Source of the DNA: Rhizobium sp. CSW-27
GTDB lineage: Bacteria > Pseudomonadota > Alphaproteobacteria > Rhizobiales > Rhizobiaceae
Assembly (NCBI RefSeq): GCF_018760785.1
Contig: NZ_JAHHZO010000004.1
Coordinates: 186,001 to 250,000, forward strand
Reading direction: 5' to 3'
Length of the DNA: 64,000 nucleotides
Under the pieces are notes generated by a model. That model made no database searches. It was given only the letters and a program-made list of their open reading frames with translations, and had not been told where the DNA came from. Numbering within the stretch: position 1 is the stretch's first letter; each line of letters opens with the position of its first letter. Below are positions 32,410-43,505 of the stretch, piece after piece. The translations under genes were made by a program, and so were the position numbers.

Positions 32410-33143
32410 GCACGGATGCCATCTGGATCAAGGACCTGCCGGTCGCCCATCGCGGTTATCACGACATGAACCACGCCGTGTGGGAAAACACGCTCTCGGC
32501 CTTTTCGCGCGCCGTGGATGCCGGCTTTGCCATCGAATGCGACCTTCAACTGGCCTCGGACAGCGAACCGGTCGTCTTCCATGACGACGTGCTGGACAGG
32601 CTGTGCGGCATTTCCGGCAAGGTGCGCGAACGCACCTCCGCCGAACTCGGGCTGCTGACCGTTGGCGGCACCGCCGACCGCGTGCCGAAACTGCGCCAGC
32701 TGCTCGATCTGGTGAAGGGCAAGGTGCCGCTCGTCATCGAACTGAAGGGCCAGAGTGCCGAAGAGGACGAAGGCTTTGCCGAGACCGTGCTGGAGCAGCT
32801 GGAAGGCTATCAGGGCAAGGTGGCGCTGATGAGTTTTGACCATCACCTGCTGAAGGACCTGAAGCGCGCCGGCTCCCCCTATCCCGTCGGGCTGACGGCC
32901 ATGGGCGATACGCCGGAGGAATTCTTCCGCCACGACGAGGCCATGCAGCTCGGTCTCGATTTCATCTCCTATCACTGGGCGCATCTGCCCAACAGCTTCA
33001 TCGATGCGCAGAAGAGCCGCGGCATTCCGGTGATTACCTGGACGGTGAGGGATGAAAAGGCACGCGCCCATACCTATACTCATGCAGACCAGATGACCTT
33101 CGAGGGTTTCGACCCGAGAGAAAGCACACCATCCGCCGCATGA
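32406..33143 (+). CDS. glycerophosphodiester phosphodiesterase
   Basis: A 245-residue cytosolic TIM-barrel enzyme of the GDPD family that releases glycerol-3-phosphate from deacylated phospholipids. The N-terminal catalytic pair is in HRGYHDMNHAVWENTLSAF (split motif HRG and ENT); the metal ligands lie in IECDLQLASDSEPVVFHDD, followed by VIELKG and the C-terminal VITWTVRDE. There is no signal peptide, so it is not the periplasmic GlpQ type. It overlaps both neighbours by 4 nt. Confidence 0.94.
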   Translation: MSTDAIWIKDLPVAHRGYHDMNHAVWENTLSAFSRAVDAGFAIECDLQLASDSEPVVFHDDVLDRLCGISGKVRERTSAELGLLTVGGTADRVPKLRQLLDLVKGKVPLVIELKGQSAEEDEGFAETVLEQLEGYQGKVALMSFDHHLLKDLKRAGSPYPVGLTAMGDTPEEFFRHDEAMQLGLDFISYHWAHLPNSFIDAQKSRGIPVITWTVRDEKARAHTYTHADQMTFEGFDPRESTPSAA

Positions 33144-34327
33144 CCGAAAAACTCACCCTCCGCGTCGAAAAGTCCTTCTCCGCGATCAGCCCCGACAGCT
33201 GGTCGGCACTTTCGGGAACGCGGCGCGGGGGTGAGGTGGCCTACAATCCCTTCCTGTCGCATGCCTTCCTCTCCGCGCTGGAGGAATCCGGCTCGGCGAC
33301 GGCAAAGACCGGCTGGCTTGGCCACCATCTTCTGCTTGAGGATGCCGACGGCCGGCTGCTCGCCGCAGTGCCCGGCTATCTGAAGAGCCACAGCCAGGGC
33401 GAATATGTCTTCGACCATGGCTGGGCGGATGCCTTCGAGCGCGCCGGCGGCCGCTACTATCCGAAGATCCAGTGCGCCATTCCCTTCACGCCGGCGACCG
33501 GCCCCCGCCTGCTGACACGCTCCGGCATGGAGCGGGCCGCATGGCAACAGACGCTGGCCGCCGGTCTTGCGGAAGTCACACGCCAGACGGGCGTTTCCTC
33601 CGCGCACGTCACCTTCCTGCCGGAGGCGGAGGTGGAGGCTTTCGAGGAAGCCGGCTTCCTGCATCGCACGGACCAGCAGTTCCATTTCCTGAACAAGGGC
33701 TATGCCAATCACGAGGCCTTCCTGGCGGAACTCTCCTCCTCCAAGCGCAAGAACCTGCGCAAGGAGCGCCGCGCCGCCCTGGAAGGCGGCCTCAGCATCG
33801 ACTGGCTGACGGGGCGCGACCTGACCGAGGATATCTGGGACCAGTTCTTCGCCTTCTACATGGATACCGGCAGCCGCAAATGGGGTCGCCCCTATCTCAA
33901 CCGTCGATTCTATTCGCTGATCGGCGAACGCATGGCCGAGGACATCCTGCTCGTCATGGCAAAGCGCGACGGACGTTATGTGGCAGGCGCGATCAACTTC
34001 ATCGGCGAAGAGGCCCTGTTCGGCCGCCACTGGGGCTGCATCGAGGATCACCCCTTCCTGCATTTCGAGGTCTGCTACCACCAGGCCATCGATTTTGCGC
34101 TGGAAAAAGGTCTTGCCCGCGTGGAAGCCGGCGCCCAGGGCGAGCACAAGCTGGCACGCGGCTATCTGCCCATCACCACCCATTCGGCGCATTACATCGC
34201 CCATCCCGGCCTGCGCCGCGCGGTTGCCGATTATCTGGACCAGGAACGGCGGCAGGTGGAATATACCGGCGAGGTCTTGACCGAACACAGTCCCTTCCGC
34301 AAGGGAGAGCGGCAGGACCATGACTGA
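33140..34327 (+). CDS. GNAT/FemAB-like acyltransferase (DUF482)
   Basis: A 395-residue cytosolic protein of the DUF482 family, related to FemAB peptidyltransferases and GNAT N-acyltransferases. It contains NPFLSHAFLSALEESGSA near the N-terminus, HHLLLEDADGRLLAAVPGYLKSHS, FDHGWADAFERAGGRYYPK and RKNLRKERRAAL. Near the C-terminus come GRHWGCIEDHPFLHFEVCYHQAID and VEAGAQGEHKLARGYLP (given in parts). The substrate is unknown; 'peptidoglycan biosynthesis' names in databases rest on the FemAB similarity. It is translationally coupled to the upstream phosphodiesterase gene (ATGA). Confidence 0.88.
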   Translation: MTEKLTLRVEKSFSAISPDSWSALSGTRRGGEVAYNPFLSHAFLSALEESGSATAKTGWLGHHLLLEDADGRLLAAVPGYLKSHSQGEYVFDHGWADAFERAGGRYYPKIQCAIPFTPATGPRLLTRSGMERAAWQQTLAAGLAEVTRQTGVSSAHVTFLPEAEVEAFEEAGFLHRTDQQFHFLNKGYANHEAFLAELSSSKRKNLRKERRAALEGGLSIDWLTGRDLTEDIWDQFFAFYMDTGSRKWGRPYLNRRFYSLIGERMAEDILLVMAKRDGRYVAGAINFIGEEALFGRHWGCIEDHPFLHFEVCYHQAIDFALEKGLARVEAGAQGEHKLARGYLPITTHSAHYIAHPGLRRAVADYLDQERRQVEYTGEVLTEHSPFRKGERQDHD

Positions 34328-34357
34328 CAAACGACACAGCAGGGGAGCGAGCAAACG

Positions 34358-34783
34358 ATGAGCGTGCAGGCCTACGACGAAAACAACATCTTCGGCAAAA
34401 TCCTCAAGGGCGAGATCCCCTGCCACAAAGTGTATGAGGACGAGCACACGCTGGCCTTCATGGATGTGATGCCGCAGGCGCCCGGCCATCTGCTGGTGAT
34501 CCCGAAAACCGGGTCGCGCAATCTGCTGGATGCAGACCCGGCCGTTCTCGCCCGCCTCATCCCGGTGGTACAGAAGCTGGCGGTGGCGGCAAAGGAGGCT
34601 TTCGAGGCGGATGGCGTGTTCATCGCCCAGTTCAACGAACCTGCCGCCGGGCAGACCGTCTTCCACCTGCATTTCCACGTCATCCCGCGCCGCGAGGGCG
34701 AGCCGCTGAAGCCGCACACGGGCAAGATGGAGGATCATGCGGTGCTGGCGGAGCACGCACGCAAGGTGCGGGACGCGCTGTGA
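34358..34783 (+). CDS. HIT-family hydrolase
   Basis: A 141-residue histidine-triad protein. It opens with NIFGKILKGEIPCHKVYEDE and ends with the catalytic motif HLHFHVIPR; members hydrolyse nucleotide phosphoramidates or dinucleotide polyphosphates. It starts 30 nt after the DUF482 gene with a GGGGAG ribosome-binding site and closes the ridA-headed operon. Confidence 0.95.
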   Translation: MSVQAYDENNIFGKILKGEIPCHKVYEDEHTLAFMDVMPQAPGHLLVIPKTGSRNLLDADPAVLARLIPVVQKLAVAAKEAFEADGVFIAQFNEPAAGQTVFHLHFHVIPRREGEPLKPHTGKMEDHAVLAEHARKVRDAL

Positions 34784-34933
34784 CCCCCACGGCGCAGACC
34801 GGCCGGTTCACGCGACGCTGACCGTTACTGTTTACGTTTTCTCCATAGAAGATCATGCTTGGTTGAGCGCATCATCCCTGCGTCGCAGGCCTGGATTCAG
34901 CAACCGGCGACCTTCGTTCCTTCAGGCGGCCGC

Positions 34934-36064
34934 ATGACGTCCCATCGCAAGAAACCGGCCCGGATCGACCGGGAAGCGCCGATCAAGGCCGAACTGGTGG
35001 ACCAGCTGTACGCCTCCACCTTCAACGTGGTGTTCATCGGCTTTGCCGCGGCGTTCTTCTGCAGTCTTGTCGCCCGAACGGCCGGGGATGACGTCTTCGC
35101 GGCCTTCGCGGTTCTTGCACTGCTGATTGCCGGCCTGCGCTTCGCCATCGACCGCGCCTATCGGCGCTTCCGCGCGCGCCGCAGCGTGCGGTTCTGGGAA
35201 AGGGCGCATTTTACCGGCAGCCTGCTGTTCTCCCTGCTGGTTGCCGCAATCGGCGCTTACACCTTTCTTGGCGGCCCGGAGGAAGCGCAGCTGTTTTCCG
35301 CCGTGTTCCTGGTCAGCTACTGCACGGGCGTGCTGTCGCGGCTGGCGGTGCGGCCGCGCCTTGCCATTGCCTGCACGCAGCTCGCCGCCCTGCCCTACAT
35401 CGTCGTGCTGCTGTTTCACCCGGTGCTCTTGCACAAGCTGCTCGGCCTGTTCCTGCTGATGATGTCGCTCGCCAGCATCCAGTTGATCCAGACCACCTAT
35501 CGCCTCACCTTCGAAGCGCTGATCACCCGTGCCGAGCTTGCTGCACTGGCCGGCAGCGATGCGCTGACAGGGCTTGCCAACCGCTTCACCGTGGATCGCG
35601 AACTGCAGCGCCTTTTCATGGCCCAGGAGGTCCGTCCCGGCGCGTCCGTTGCGGTGCATTTCATCGACCTCGACCATTTCAAGGCCGCCAACGACACCTT
35701 CGGCCATGCGGCGGGCGATGCCATTCTGGTGGAGGTGGCCCGTCGCCTGAGCGAGCTTCTGCCGCTCGAAGCCGTCGCGGCACGGCGGGGCGGCGACGAA
35801 TTTCTCGTGGTGCAGCCGCGGCTTTCCTCCCCGCTGGAGGCGGGCCGGCTGGCGCGCCGCATCGTCGCCAGCCTGCAGATGCCCTACAGTGTACAGGGTG
35901 AGGATGTCATCATCGGCGCCAGCATCGGCGTGGCCGTGACAGATGATCCGGCCGACACTCCGCAACGGTTGGTCGCCGCCGCCGATCAGGCGCTCTACGA
36001 AGCCAAGCGCAAGGGCCGCGGATCGGTGGAATTTTCCGACCTTCACGTCACGCAGGTGGCCTGA
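34934..36064 (+). CDS. membrane-bound diguanylate cyclase (GGDEF)
   Basis: A 376-residue protein with about six membrane helices (roughly residues 30-190) followed by a GGDEF domain. The catalytic motif is intact (GGDEF at 286-290) together with DALTGLANR and FIDLDHFKAANDTFGHAAGD, so it should make cyclic di-GMP. The allosteric RxxD inhibitory site expected upstream of GGDEF is replaced (EAVAAR), so product inhibition is probably absent. No EAL domain is present. The ATG at 34934 follows AGGCGG. The input signal is unknown. Confidence 0.93.
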   Translation: MTSHRKKPARIDREAPIKAELVDQLYASTFNVVFIGFAAAFFCSLVARTAGDDVFAAFAVLALLIAGLRFAIDRAYRRFRARRSVRFWERAHFTGSLLFSLLVAAIGAYTFLGGPEEAQLFSAVFLVSYCTGVLSRLAVRPRLAIACTQLAALPYIVVLLFHPVLLHKLLGLFLLMMSLASIQLIQTTYRLTFEALITRAELAALAGSDALTGLANRFTVDRELQRLFMAQEVRPGASVAVHFIDLDHFKAANDTFGHAAGDAILVEVARRLSELLPLEAVAARRGGDEFLVVQPRLSSPLEAGRLARRIVASLQMPYSVQGEDVIIGASIGVAVTDDPADTPQRLVAAADQALYEAKRKGRGSVEFSDLHVTQVA

Positions 36065-36088
36065 ACCACCTTGCCGGCCGCGCTTCTG

Positions 36089-36424
36089 TCAAAGCAGCGC
36101 CAAACCGGCAATCAGCAGCGAGATCGACACTACCACGCAGACGATGACCCGCTGGCCGGCCAGCAGGAAGGCGAGGAAGCCGATGCCGAGGGCGCCGAGC
36201 CTGAGCCAGAGCGGCGAATCGGCGAGCGTCCCCGTCGGGAAGAAGACCAGCTTGGACGTGACCGCCATCACCAGCGCTGTCGCGACCGCCCTTACCCATT
36301 GCAGGGCTTCCGAATCCTCATCGAGCCGATTGCCGACAAGGACGCCCAGCCAGCGCCACATGTCGGTTGCCAGCCAGCCGGCCACGATGATCACGACATA
36401 GACCCACCAGCCATTCTCCATCAT
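36089..36424 (-). CDS. azlD: AzlD-family small subunit of a branched-chain amino-acid exporter
   Basis: A 111-residue protein with about three to four membrane helices and the AzlD pattern (W-x-YVVIIVAGWLATDMWRWLGV at the N-terminus and a conserved VRAVATALVMAVTSKL). AzlC and AzlD together export branched-chain amino acids (as BrnFE in Corynebacterium). Its ATG overlaps the azlC stop by 4 nt (ATGA). Converges with the diguanylate cyclase gene. Confidence 0.88.
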   Translation of the reverse strand: MMENGWWVYVVIIVAGWLATDMWRWLGVLVGNRLDEDSEALQWVRAVATALVMAVTSKLVFFPTGTLADSPLWLRLGALGIGFLAFLLAGQRVIVCVVVSISLLIAGLALL

Positions 36425-37194
36425 GGCACATCCTCCGGCGAGGCCGGGCGGGAGAGCGCCCTGCGCCCTACCCGGCGGATGACAAAGCGGTCGAGCAGAT
36501 AGGCCAGCGTGCCGCCGCCGAGGCCTGCATAGACGATGTCGAATTCCGGATCGACCAGCGCCATGGCTGGCCCCATGACCACGCCGACGACGAAGGCCAG
36601 GCGCACGACCGAATGGCGCGCACTCGACCAGATCGAGGCAAAGAAATAGACCGGCGTCATCATGAACAGCGCACCGGACACCAAAGGCGGAAACTGCGCC
36701 ACGATGCCGTAGCAGACCCCGACGATCACCGCATTGACCAGCGTCAGCGTGATCGCAAAGCCGCCAAAATAGGCCGTGCGCCGCTCGCGCGGGACGTTTT
36801 CGAGATGCTGGATCGCAAACACCCAGGAGGTGATGGCGACGAAATGCGAAAGAAACAGCAGAAGCCACGTCGGGCTCCTCTCGCTCTTCATGTCCGGCAT
36901 GATGGAGGCGACCATCGGCATCATGCGGATCGATGACAGCGTCACGGCGAGGAAGCAGGCCGCCAGCGGTGCGCCACCGGCCATGCTGCCGATCAGGATC
37001 ATCTTGGCCGGCAGCGCCCAGACAGCCAGCGTCATGAACACCGCCTGATCGCGGGTAATGCCGGATTCGAGCGCAAAGGCGCTGAAGCCGACGAAGGAGG
37101 TCATCAGAATCAGGGCCGGCAGCGAGGTAATGCCGCGCATCCCGGTGAGGAACCAGGCAAGATTCGAGCGCGCGTCGAGGGAGGCAGAAGACAT
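36421..37194 (-). CDS. azlC: AzlC-family branched-chain amino-acid exporter, large subunit
   Basis: A 257-residue membrane protein with seven or more helices and the AzlC signature around the N-terminus (ITSLPALILMTSFVGFSAFA, MILIGSMAGGAPLAACFLAV). It probably forms the pore with AzlD encoded next. The C-terminus has a glycine-rich segment (IVYAGLGGGTLAYLLDRF). Start ATG at 37194. Substrate range in rhizobia is not established. Confidence 0.9.
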   Translation of the reverse strand: MSSASLDARSNLAWFLTGMRGITSLPALILMTSFVGFSAFALESGITRDQAVFMTLAVWALPAKMILIGSMAGGAPLAACFLAVTLSSIRMMPMVASIMPDMKSERSPTWLLLFLSHFVAITSWVFAIQHLENVPRERRTAYFGGFAITLTLVNAVIVGVCYGIVAQFPPLVSGALFMMTPVYFFASIWSSARHSVVRLAFVVGVVMGPAMALVDPEFDIVYAGLGGGTLAYLLDRFVIRRVGRRALSRPASPEDVP

Positions 37195-37242
37195 CGGTCA
37201 GTCCGGGGGAAAGCCGCTCGGAACCGACCGGCACAACGAAAG

Positions 37243-37266
37243 GTGCCGGGACACAAGCCCCGGCAC
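37243..37266 (-). terminator. probable terminator of clpA
   Basis: GTGCCGGG/CCCGGCAC (37259-37266 with 37243-37250), an 8-bp stem with an 8-nt loop, lies 20 nt after the clpA stop and is followed on the minus strand by CTTTCG. Confidence 0.6.
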
Positions 37267-37286
37267 GTCATCTCGGGCAGAGCGCC

Positions 37287-39800
<2,514 letters not shown>

Positions 39801-39809
39801 GTGCGGTCC

Positions 39810-40163
39810 TCACTTTTTTTCCATGACACATTGCAGCGGGTGCTGGTGCTGGCGGGCAAAATCCATGACCTGGCTCACCTTGGTCTCAGCGACCTCGTAC
39901 GTAAAGATCCCGCATTCGCCGACCCCGTGATTGTGAACGTGCAGCATGATACGGGTGGCCGCTTCGCGGTCCTTCTGGAAAAAACGCTCCAGAATGTGAA
40001 TGACGAAGTCCATCGGCGTGTAATCGTCATTCAGCAGAAGGACGCGGTAGAGGTTCGGCTTCTTCGTCTTCGCCTTGGTGCGCGTGATCACCGAGGTGCC
40101 GCGATTGCCGCTGTCTCCCAGTCCATCCTTCCCGTCTTGCATATAGATCGGCAACGCGATCAT
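39810..40163 (-). CDS. clpS: ClpS adaptor of the ClpAP protease
   Basis: A 117-residue N-end-rule adaptor that binds the ClpA N-domain and delivers substrates with bulky N-terminal residues. The core [37 protein letters not shown] and the C-terminal [10 protein letters not shown] are typical. An N-terminal flexible extension of about 40 residues (rich in Gly, Thr, Lys) is usual in alphaproteobacteria. The ATG at 40163 is preferred over an upstream TTG because it gives the usual rhizobial N-terminus. Confidence 0.97.
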   Translation of the reverse strand: MIALPIYMQDGKDGLGDSGNRGTSVITRTKAKTKKPNLYRVLLLNDDYTPMDFVIHILERFFQKDREAATRIMLHVHNHGVGECGIFTYEVAETKVSQVMDFARQHQHPLQCVMEKK

Positions 40164-40347
40164 CTTTCTTTCAATCCCCAACTGTCCGAAGCCTCGTCCG
40201 AACGATCAGCCGGAGCCGGACATCAGATGCACATATCTAGTTCGCCTGAGGCTGATTTTAAGCCCCTTGCGGCCGCGCGCAATCACTATTCGTTGCGGCG
40301 GGGGACTGGACAGGCAAATTCGCGTGCGACGAAAGGCGCATACGAAT

Positions 40348-40380
40348 AAAAAACCGGTCGCGCGGCAGGCGCAACCGGTT
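40348..40380 (-). terminator. strong rho-independent terminator of the phasin gene
   Basis: On the minus strand a stem of 11-12 bp (AACCGGTTGCGC with GCGCGACCGGTT, one G-T) and a 5-nt loop is followed by six T. It lies about 40 nt after the phasin stop. Confidence 0.9.
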
Positions 40381-40421
40381 CGAGAGGAATACCGGATGTT
40401 GGAAACGGCGTTTCCGCTGCG

Positions 40422-40772
40422 TCAGGCGGCCGCGGAGGTCACCACGGCGGTCGCACGGGCCACCGGCGCTTCGTAGGGCTTGTAGGCCGTCTTGGCGAGA
40501 TCGGTATACATGTTGCCGAGCTTGGTGGCTTCGGCCACGAAGCTCTCGTAGGAGTTCTTGGCGTATTTGGTCTGGAGCTCGTAAAGTCCTTCGATGCTCT
40601 TCACGGTCATCATCTGTTCCATGAAGCCCGTCATCTCCTCGAAGGACTTCTTGGAGTAGTCGCCGGCTTCGGCAGCAATTGCCTGGAACCCCTTGGCCAT
40701 CTCGGAATAGCTGCGCAGCACGGTGTCGAACGCTTCCTTGTTCTTCCGGCTCATTTCGTCGAAGTTGAACAT
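40422..40772 (-). CDS. phasin family protein
   Basis: A 116-residue, mostly helical amphipathic protein of the phasin_2 type, the surface proteins of polyhydroxyalkanoate granules. The segment EMSRKNKEAFDTVLRSYSEMAKGFQAIAAEAGDYS and a later LYELQTKYAKNSYESFVAE (quoted in parts) are typical. The ATG at 40772 is preceded by a near-perfect AGGAGGCGG, suggesting high expression. The gene is monocistronic with its own strong terminator. Confidence 0.92.
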   Translation of the reverse strand: MFNFDEMSRKNKEAFDTVLRSYSEMAKGFQAIAAEAGDYSKKSFEEMTGFMEQMMTVKSIEGLYELQTKYAKNSYESFVAEATKLGNMYTDLAKTAYKPYEAPVARATAVVTSAAA

Positions 40773-40981
40773 TGTCCGCCTCCTGAGGGTGAATTCGCAA
40801 TTGCTGATGGAATATTTTTGCACTGCGAAAGTCAAGGCAAGAAACTGTGACGCACTTGCGAAATGGCATGTTTGGACGCAATGCCGCAGCCGGATGATCA
40901 ACCTTTGCGGGAAACCCATGAAAAACGGCGGGTCTCCAAGAGCACCCGCCGCAATCAGCAAACTGGAGATGTCCGCAAGGA

Positions 40982-41185
40982 TCAGAGATCCACGTCGAGG
41001 ATCGCCATCGAGAAGTTGTAGGAACGCTCTTCATCCTCATCATCGACGTAGACAACGCCGAGGAATTCGTCACCCGCATAGACTTCGGCCGAATCGTCCT
41101 TGCGGGGGCGAGCCTTGACGCTCATCGAAGGGTTGAAGACCCGTTTGAAATAGGCGTCGAGCTTCTTGATTTCGTCGGCTTTCAC
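40982..41185 (-). CDS. DUF3126 family protein
   Basis: A 67-residue protein starting with a GTG at 41185. It contains KADEIKKLDAYFKRVFNP, VKARPRKDDSAEVYAGDEFLGVV and YVDDEDEERSYNFSMAILDVDL (in parts), the full-length DUF3126 pattern found across Rhizobiales. The function is unknown. GGAGAG lies upstream of the GTG. It is in the same orientation as cysE, 177 nt downstream of it. Confidence 0.9.
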   Translation of the reverse strand: MKADEIKKLDAYFKRVFNPSMSVKARPRKDDSAEVYAGDEFLGVVYVDDEDEERSYNFSMAILDVDL

Positions 41186-41362
41186 TGGTGTCTCTCCGTC
41201 AGTGTTCTCGTTGCGGGGGCTTTTGCCACGGGATAACGGCGAAAGTAAAGGACGTCCGGCCGTCATCCCCGCATGGCTGCCCTGCCCGCACCGCGCCAGC
41301 AAGGACTCGGCCGAAGGGCGCCGGACCAGGGTCGCCGGACATGGCGTCCCGCGACGCCGATC

Positions 41363-42187
41363 TCAATCTTCGGAGCGCAGCATCTGGTCCATCAGGCGCG
41401 AGGGTTCCGAACACCCGGCCTCTCCCACCACCTTGGCCGGCACGCCGGCAACGGTTGTCTTGGGCGGAACCGGCTTCAGCACCACGGAACCGGCTGCCAC
41501 GCGCGAGCAGTTGCCGATCTGGATATTGCCGAGAATCTTGGCACCGGCCCCGATCAGCACGCCATTGCCGATCTTCGGATGGCGATCCGCCCCCTCCTTG
41601 CCCGTGCCGCCCAGCGTCACCCCGTGCAGGATGGAGACATTGTCGCCGATCACCGCCGTTTCGCCGACCACGAAACCGGTGGCGTGGTCAAGGAAGATGC
41701 CCTTGCCGATGCGCGCGGCCGGATTGATGTCCGTCTGGAACACGCTGGAGGCGCGGCTCTGCAGGTACATGGCAAAGTCGCGGCGGCCACGCTGCATCAG
41801 CCAGTGCGCCAGGCGGTGCGTCTGGATGGCATGGAAGCCCTTGAAATACAGTACCGGCTCCAGAAAACGCATGCAGGCCGGATCGCGATCGTAATAGGCC
41901 TGGATGTCGACCCTGAGGATAGAACCCCATTCCGGCCAGTCGTCGAGCATTTCCTCGAAGGTCTGGCGCAAGAGCACGGCCTGCAGGTCCGGGTGATCCA
42001 GCCGCTCGCAGATGCGATGGATCACGCAGTCCTCCAGCGAGCGATGGTTCAGCACCGTCGAATAGAGGAAGGCGGCCAGCAGCGGATCGCGCTCGGCCCC
42101 TGCCCGCGCTTCCTGGCGCAGGGTGTCCCAGATCGGATCGACGGAAGCAACCGGCTCCATCGGGCGAATGTCAGTGCGTGCCGCCAT
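41363..42187 (-). CDS. cysE: serine O-acetyltransferase
   Basis: Makes O-acetylserine, the carbon skeleton for cysteine. The 274-residue protein has an N-terminal helical domain (residues 10-140, with the conserved DPACMRFLEPVLYFKGFHAIQ and THRLAHWLMQRGR) and a left-handed beta helix with HPAARIGKGIFLDHATGFVVGETAVIGD-type repeats, catalytic Asp and His (DHATG, LHGVTLGG) and the active-site loop near TGKEGADRHPKIG. The C-terminal tail ends MLRSED. The ATG is at 42187. Confidence 0.97.
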   Translation of the reverse strand: MAARTDIRPMEPVASVDPIWDTLRQEARAGAERDPLLAAFLYSTVLNHRSLEDCVIHRICERLDHPDLQAVLLRQTFEEMLDDWPEWGSILRVDIQAYYDRDPACMRFLEPVLYFKGFHAIQTHRLAHWLMQRGRRDFAMYLQSRASSVFQTDINPAARIGKGIFLDHATGFVVGETAVIGDNVSILHGVTLGGTGKEGADRHPKIGNGVLIGAGAKILGNIQIGNCSRVAAGSVVLKPVPPKTTVAGVPAKVVGEAGCSEPSRLMDQMLRSED

Positions 42188-42270
42188 GGCAGTTACCCTC
42201 GTTTACGGGAGAGACCATATATAGAACAATCTTGCGCAAACACCAATGGCGGTGAAAATCGCGGCCGGCC

Positions 42271-43056
42271 TCAACCGGCGGCGATCTCGCGGTAGAAGTC
42301 CAGCACCGCCGCCTTGAAGACCCGGTCGCCGACTGCCAGCATGTGGTCGCGGTTGGGAATGTCGAGCGCGCGTGCATCGGGCATCAGCGCCGCAAGTTCC
42401 TGCGGCGAGCCGGCGATGTCATCCTTGGTGCCGACGCCGATCAGGGTCGGCACGTCGAGCCGGCGCATATCCTCGCGCGCCACCAGATCGCGCGAGCCGC
42501 GGATGCAGGCGGCCAGCGCCTCGCGATCGCTCTTCGTCTGGTCGGCAAAGGCACGGAACATGCGGCCGCGTTCATGCGTCACCGCATCGAGCGAGGGAGC
42601 GAGCAGCGCATCGGCGATCGGATCCCAGTCACCGACGCCGTCGGTCAGCCCGATGCCGAGCCCGCCGAGCACCAGCGAACGAACCCGGTGCGGATGGGCA
42701 AGCGCGGCGAAGGTCGAGATGCGCGCGCCCATCGAATAGCCCATCAGGTGCGCATCCGGCAGGCCCAGATGATCGAGCAGCGCCACCACATCCTCGGCCA
42801 TCACCGCCGGACGGTAGGCCTCGGCCTCCTTCGGCTTGTCGCTGGCGCCATGGCCGCGATTGTCGAGCGCGATCACCCGGTAGCCGGCCTCCGACAGTGT
42901 CTTCAGCCAGCCCGGATAGACCCAGTTCACATTGGCGGTCGAGGCAAAGCCGTGCACGAGAAGCACCGGCGCGCCCGCAGGCTCACCCTCGTCGAAATAG
43001 GCGAGCGACAGGCCCTGATGGGAAAAAGTGGAGAAGACGGGCGGGTTCAGGTTCAT
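42271..43056 (-). CDS. alpha/beta hydrolase
   Basis: A 261-residue alpha/beta-fold hydrolase of the esterase/lactonase group (3-oxoadipate enol-lactonase-like). The oxyanion region is LLVHGFASTANVNW, the nucleophile is Ser108 in GYSMG, and the acid and base lie in GTKDDIAGSP (Asp) and the C-terminal NRDHMLAV (His). No signal peptide. The substrate is not predictable. The ATG at 43056 follows AAGGA; it is transcribed away from the zinc-finger gene. Confidence 0.9.
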   Translation of the reverse strand: MNLNPPVFSTFSHQGLSLAYFDEGEPAGAPVLLVHGFASTANVNWVYPGWLKTLSEAGYRVIALDNRGHGASDKPKEAEAYRPAVMAEDVVALLDHLGLPDAHLMGYSMGARISTFAALAHPHRVRSLVLGGLGIGLTDGVGDWDPIADALLAPSLDAVTHERGRMFRAFADQTKSDREALAACIRGSRDLVAREDMRRLDVPTLIGVGTKDDIAGSPQELAALMPDARALDIPNRDHMLAVGDRVFKAAVLDFYREIAAG

Positions 43057-43242
43057 GGCAGGATGTCCTTGTCGAGGTGGGACCATAAGCGAAGAGAGCG
43101 GCCGCATGAACCGCCCTGCGGCGAAAATCCCCATGCGCCGCCCCGTTTACCCCTACACTTTCGCGCGGGCAATCTGTAAGGTTCGCGCCAACGCCCGGGC
43201 GACATGCAGGCCCGGCGCCAACGAACAGCATGGAGTGCAAAC

Positions 43243-43491
43243 ATGGCCGGTCACCACGGTATTCCCCATTTCCAGAACGACGCCGGACACCGCCTCATCG
43301 AGGTAGGCGTCAAGGAGTTCATGTGCACCGGGGCCAACGTGCCGTTCGATCACCCCCATATCTACATCGACATGGGCGACGACAACGAAAAGATCTGCTC
43401 CTACTGCTCGACGCTCTATCGCTATAATCCGGCGCTGAAGGCGGGCGAGACCAATCCGCCCGGCTGCACCTTCCACGTCAAGGCCGCCTGA
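43243..43491 (+). CDS. small zinc-finger domain protein (zf-CHCC, NDUFS6-like)
   Basis: An 82-residue protein with Cys/His zinc ligands in VKEFMCTGANVPFDHPHIY and ICSYCSTLY, matching the zf-CHCC domain also found in the mitochondrial complex I subunit NDUFS6. Alphaproteobacterial homologs are short stand-alone proteins. The ATG at 43243 follows GGAG. A role with respiratory complex I is plausible by homology but not shown. It is followed 15 nt later by the monooxygenase gene. Confidence 0.9.
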   Translation: MAGHHGIPHFQNDAGHRLIEVGVKEFMCTGANVPFDHPHIYIDMGDDNEKICSYCSTLYRYNPALKAGETNPPGCTFHVKAA

Positions 43492-43505
43492 TCGGGCGCA
43501 TTCCC

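Noticed and set aside
33080-34756. Long minus-strand frame (about 560 codons) opposite the acyltransferase and HIT genes
   Set aside because: Shadow frame of the coupled plus-strand operon.
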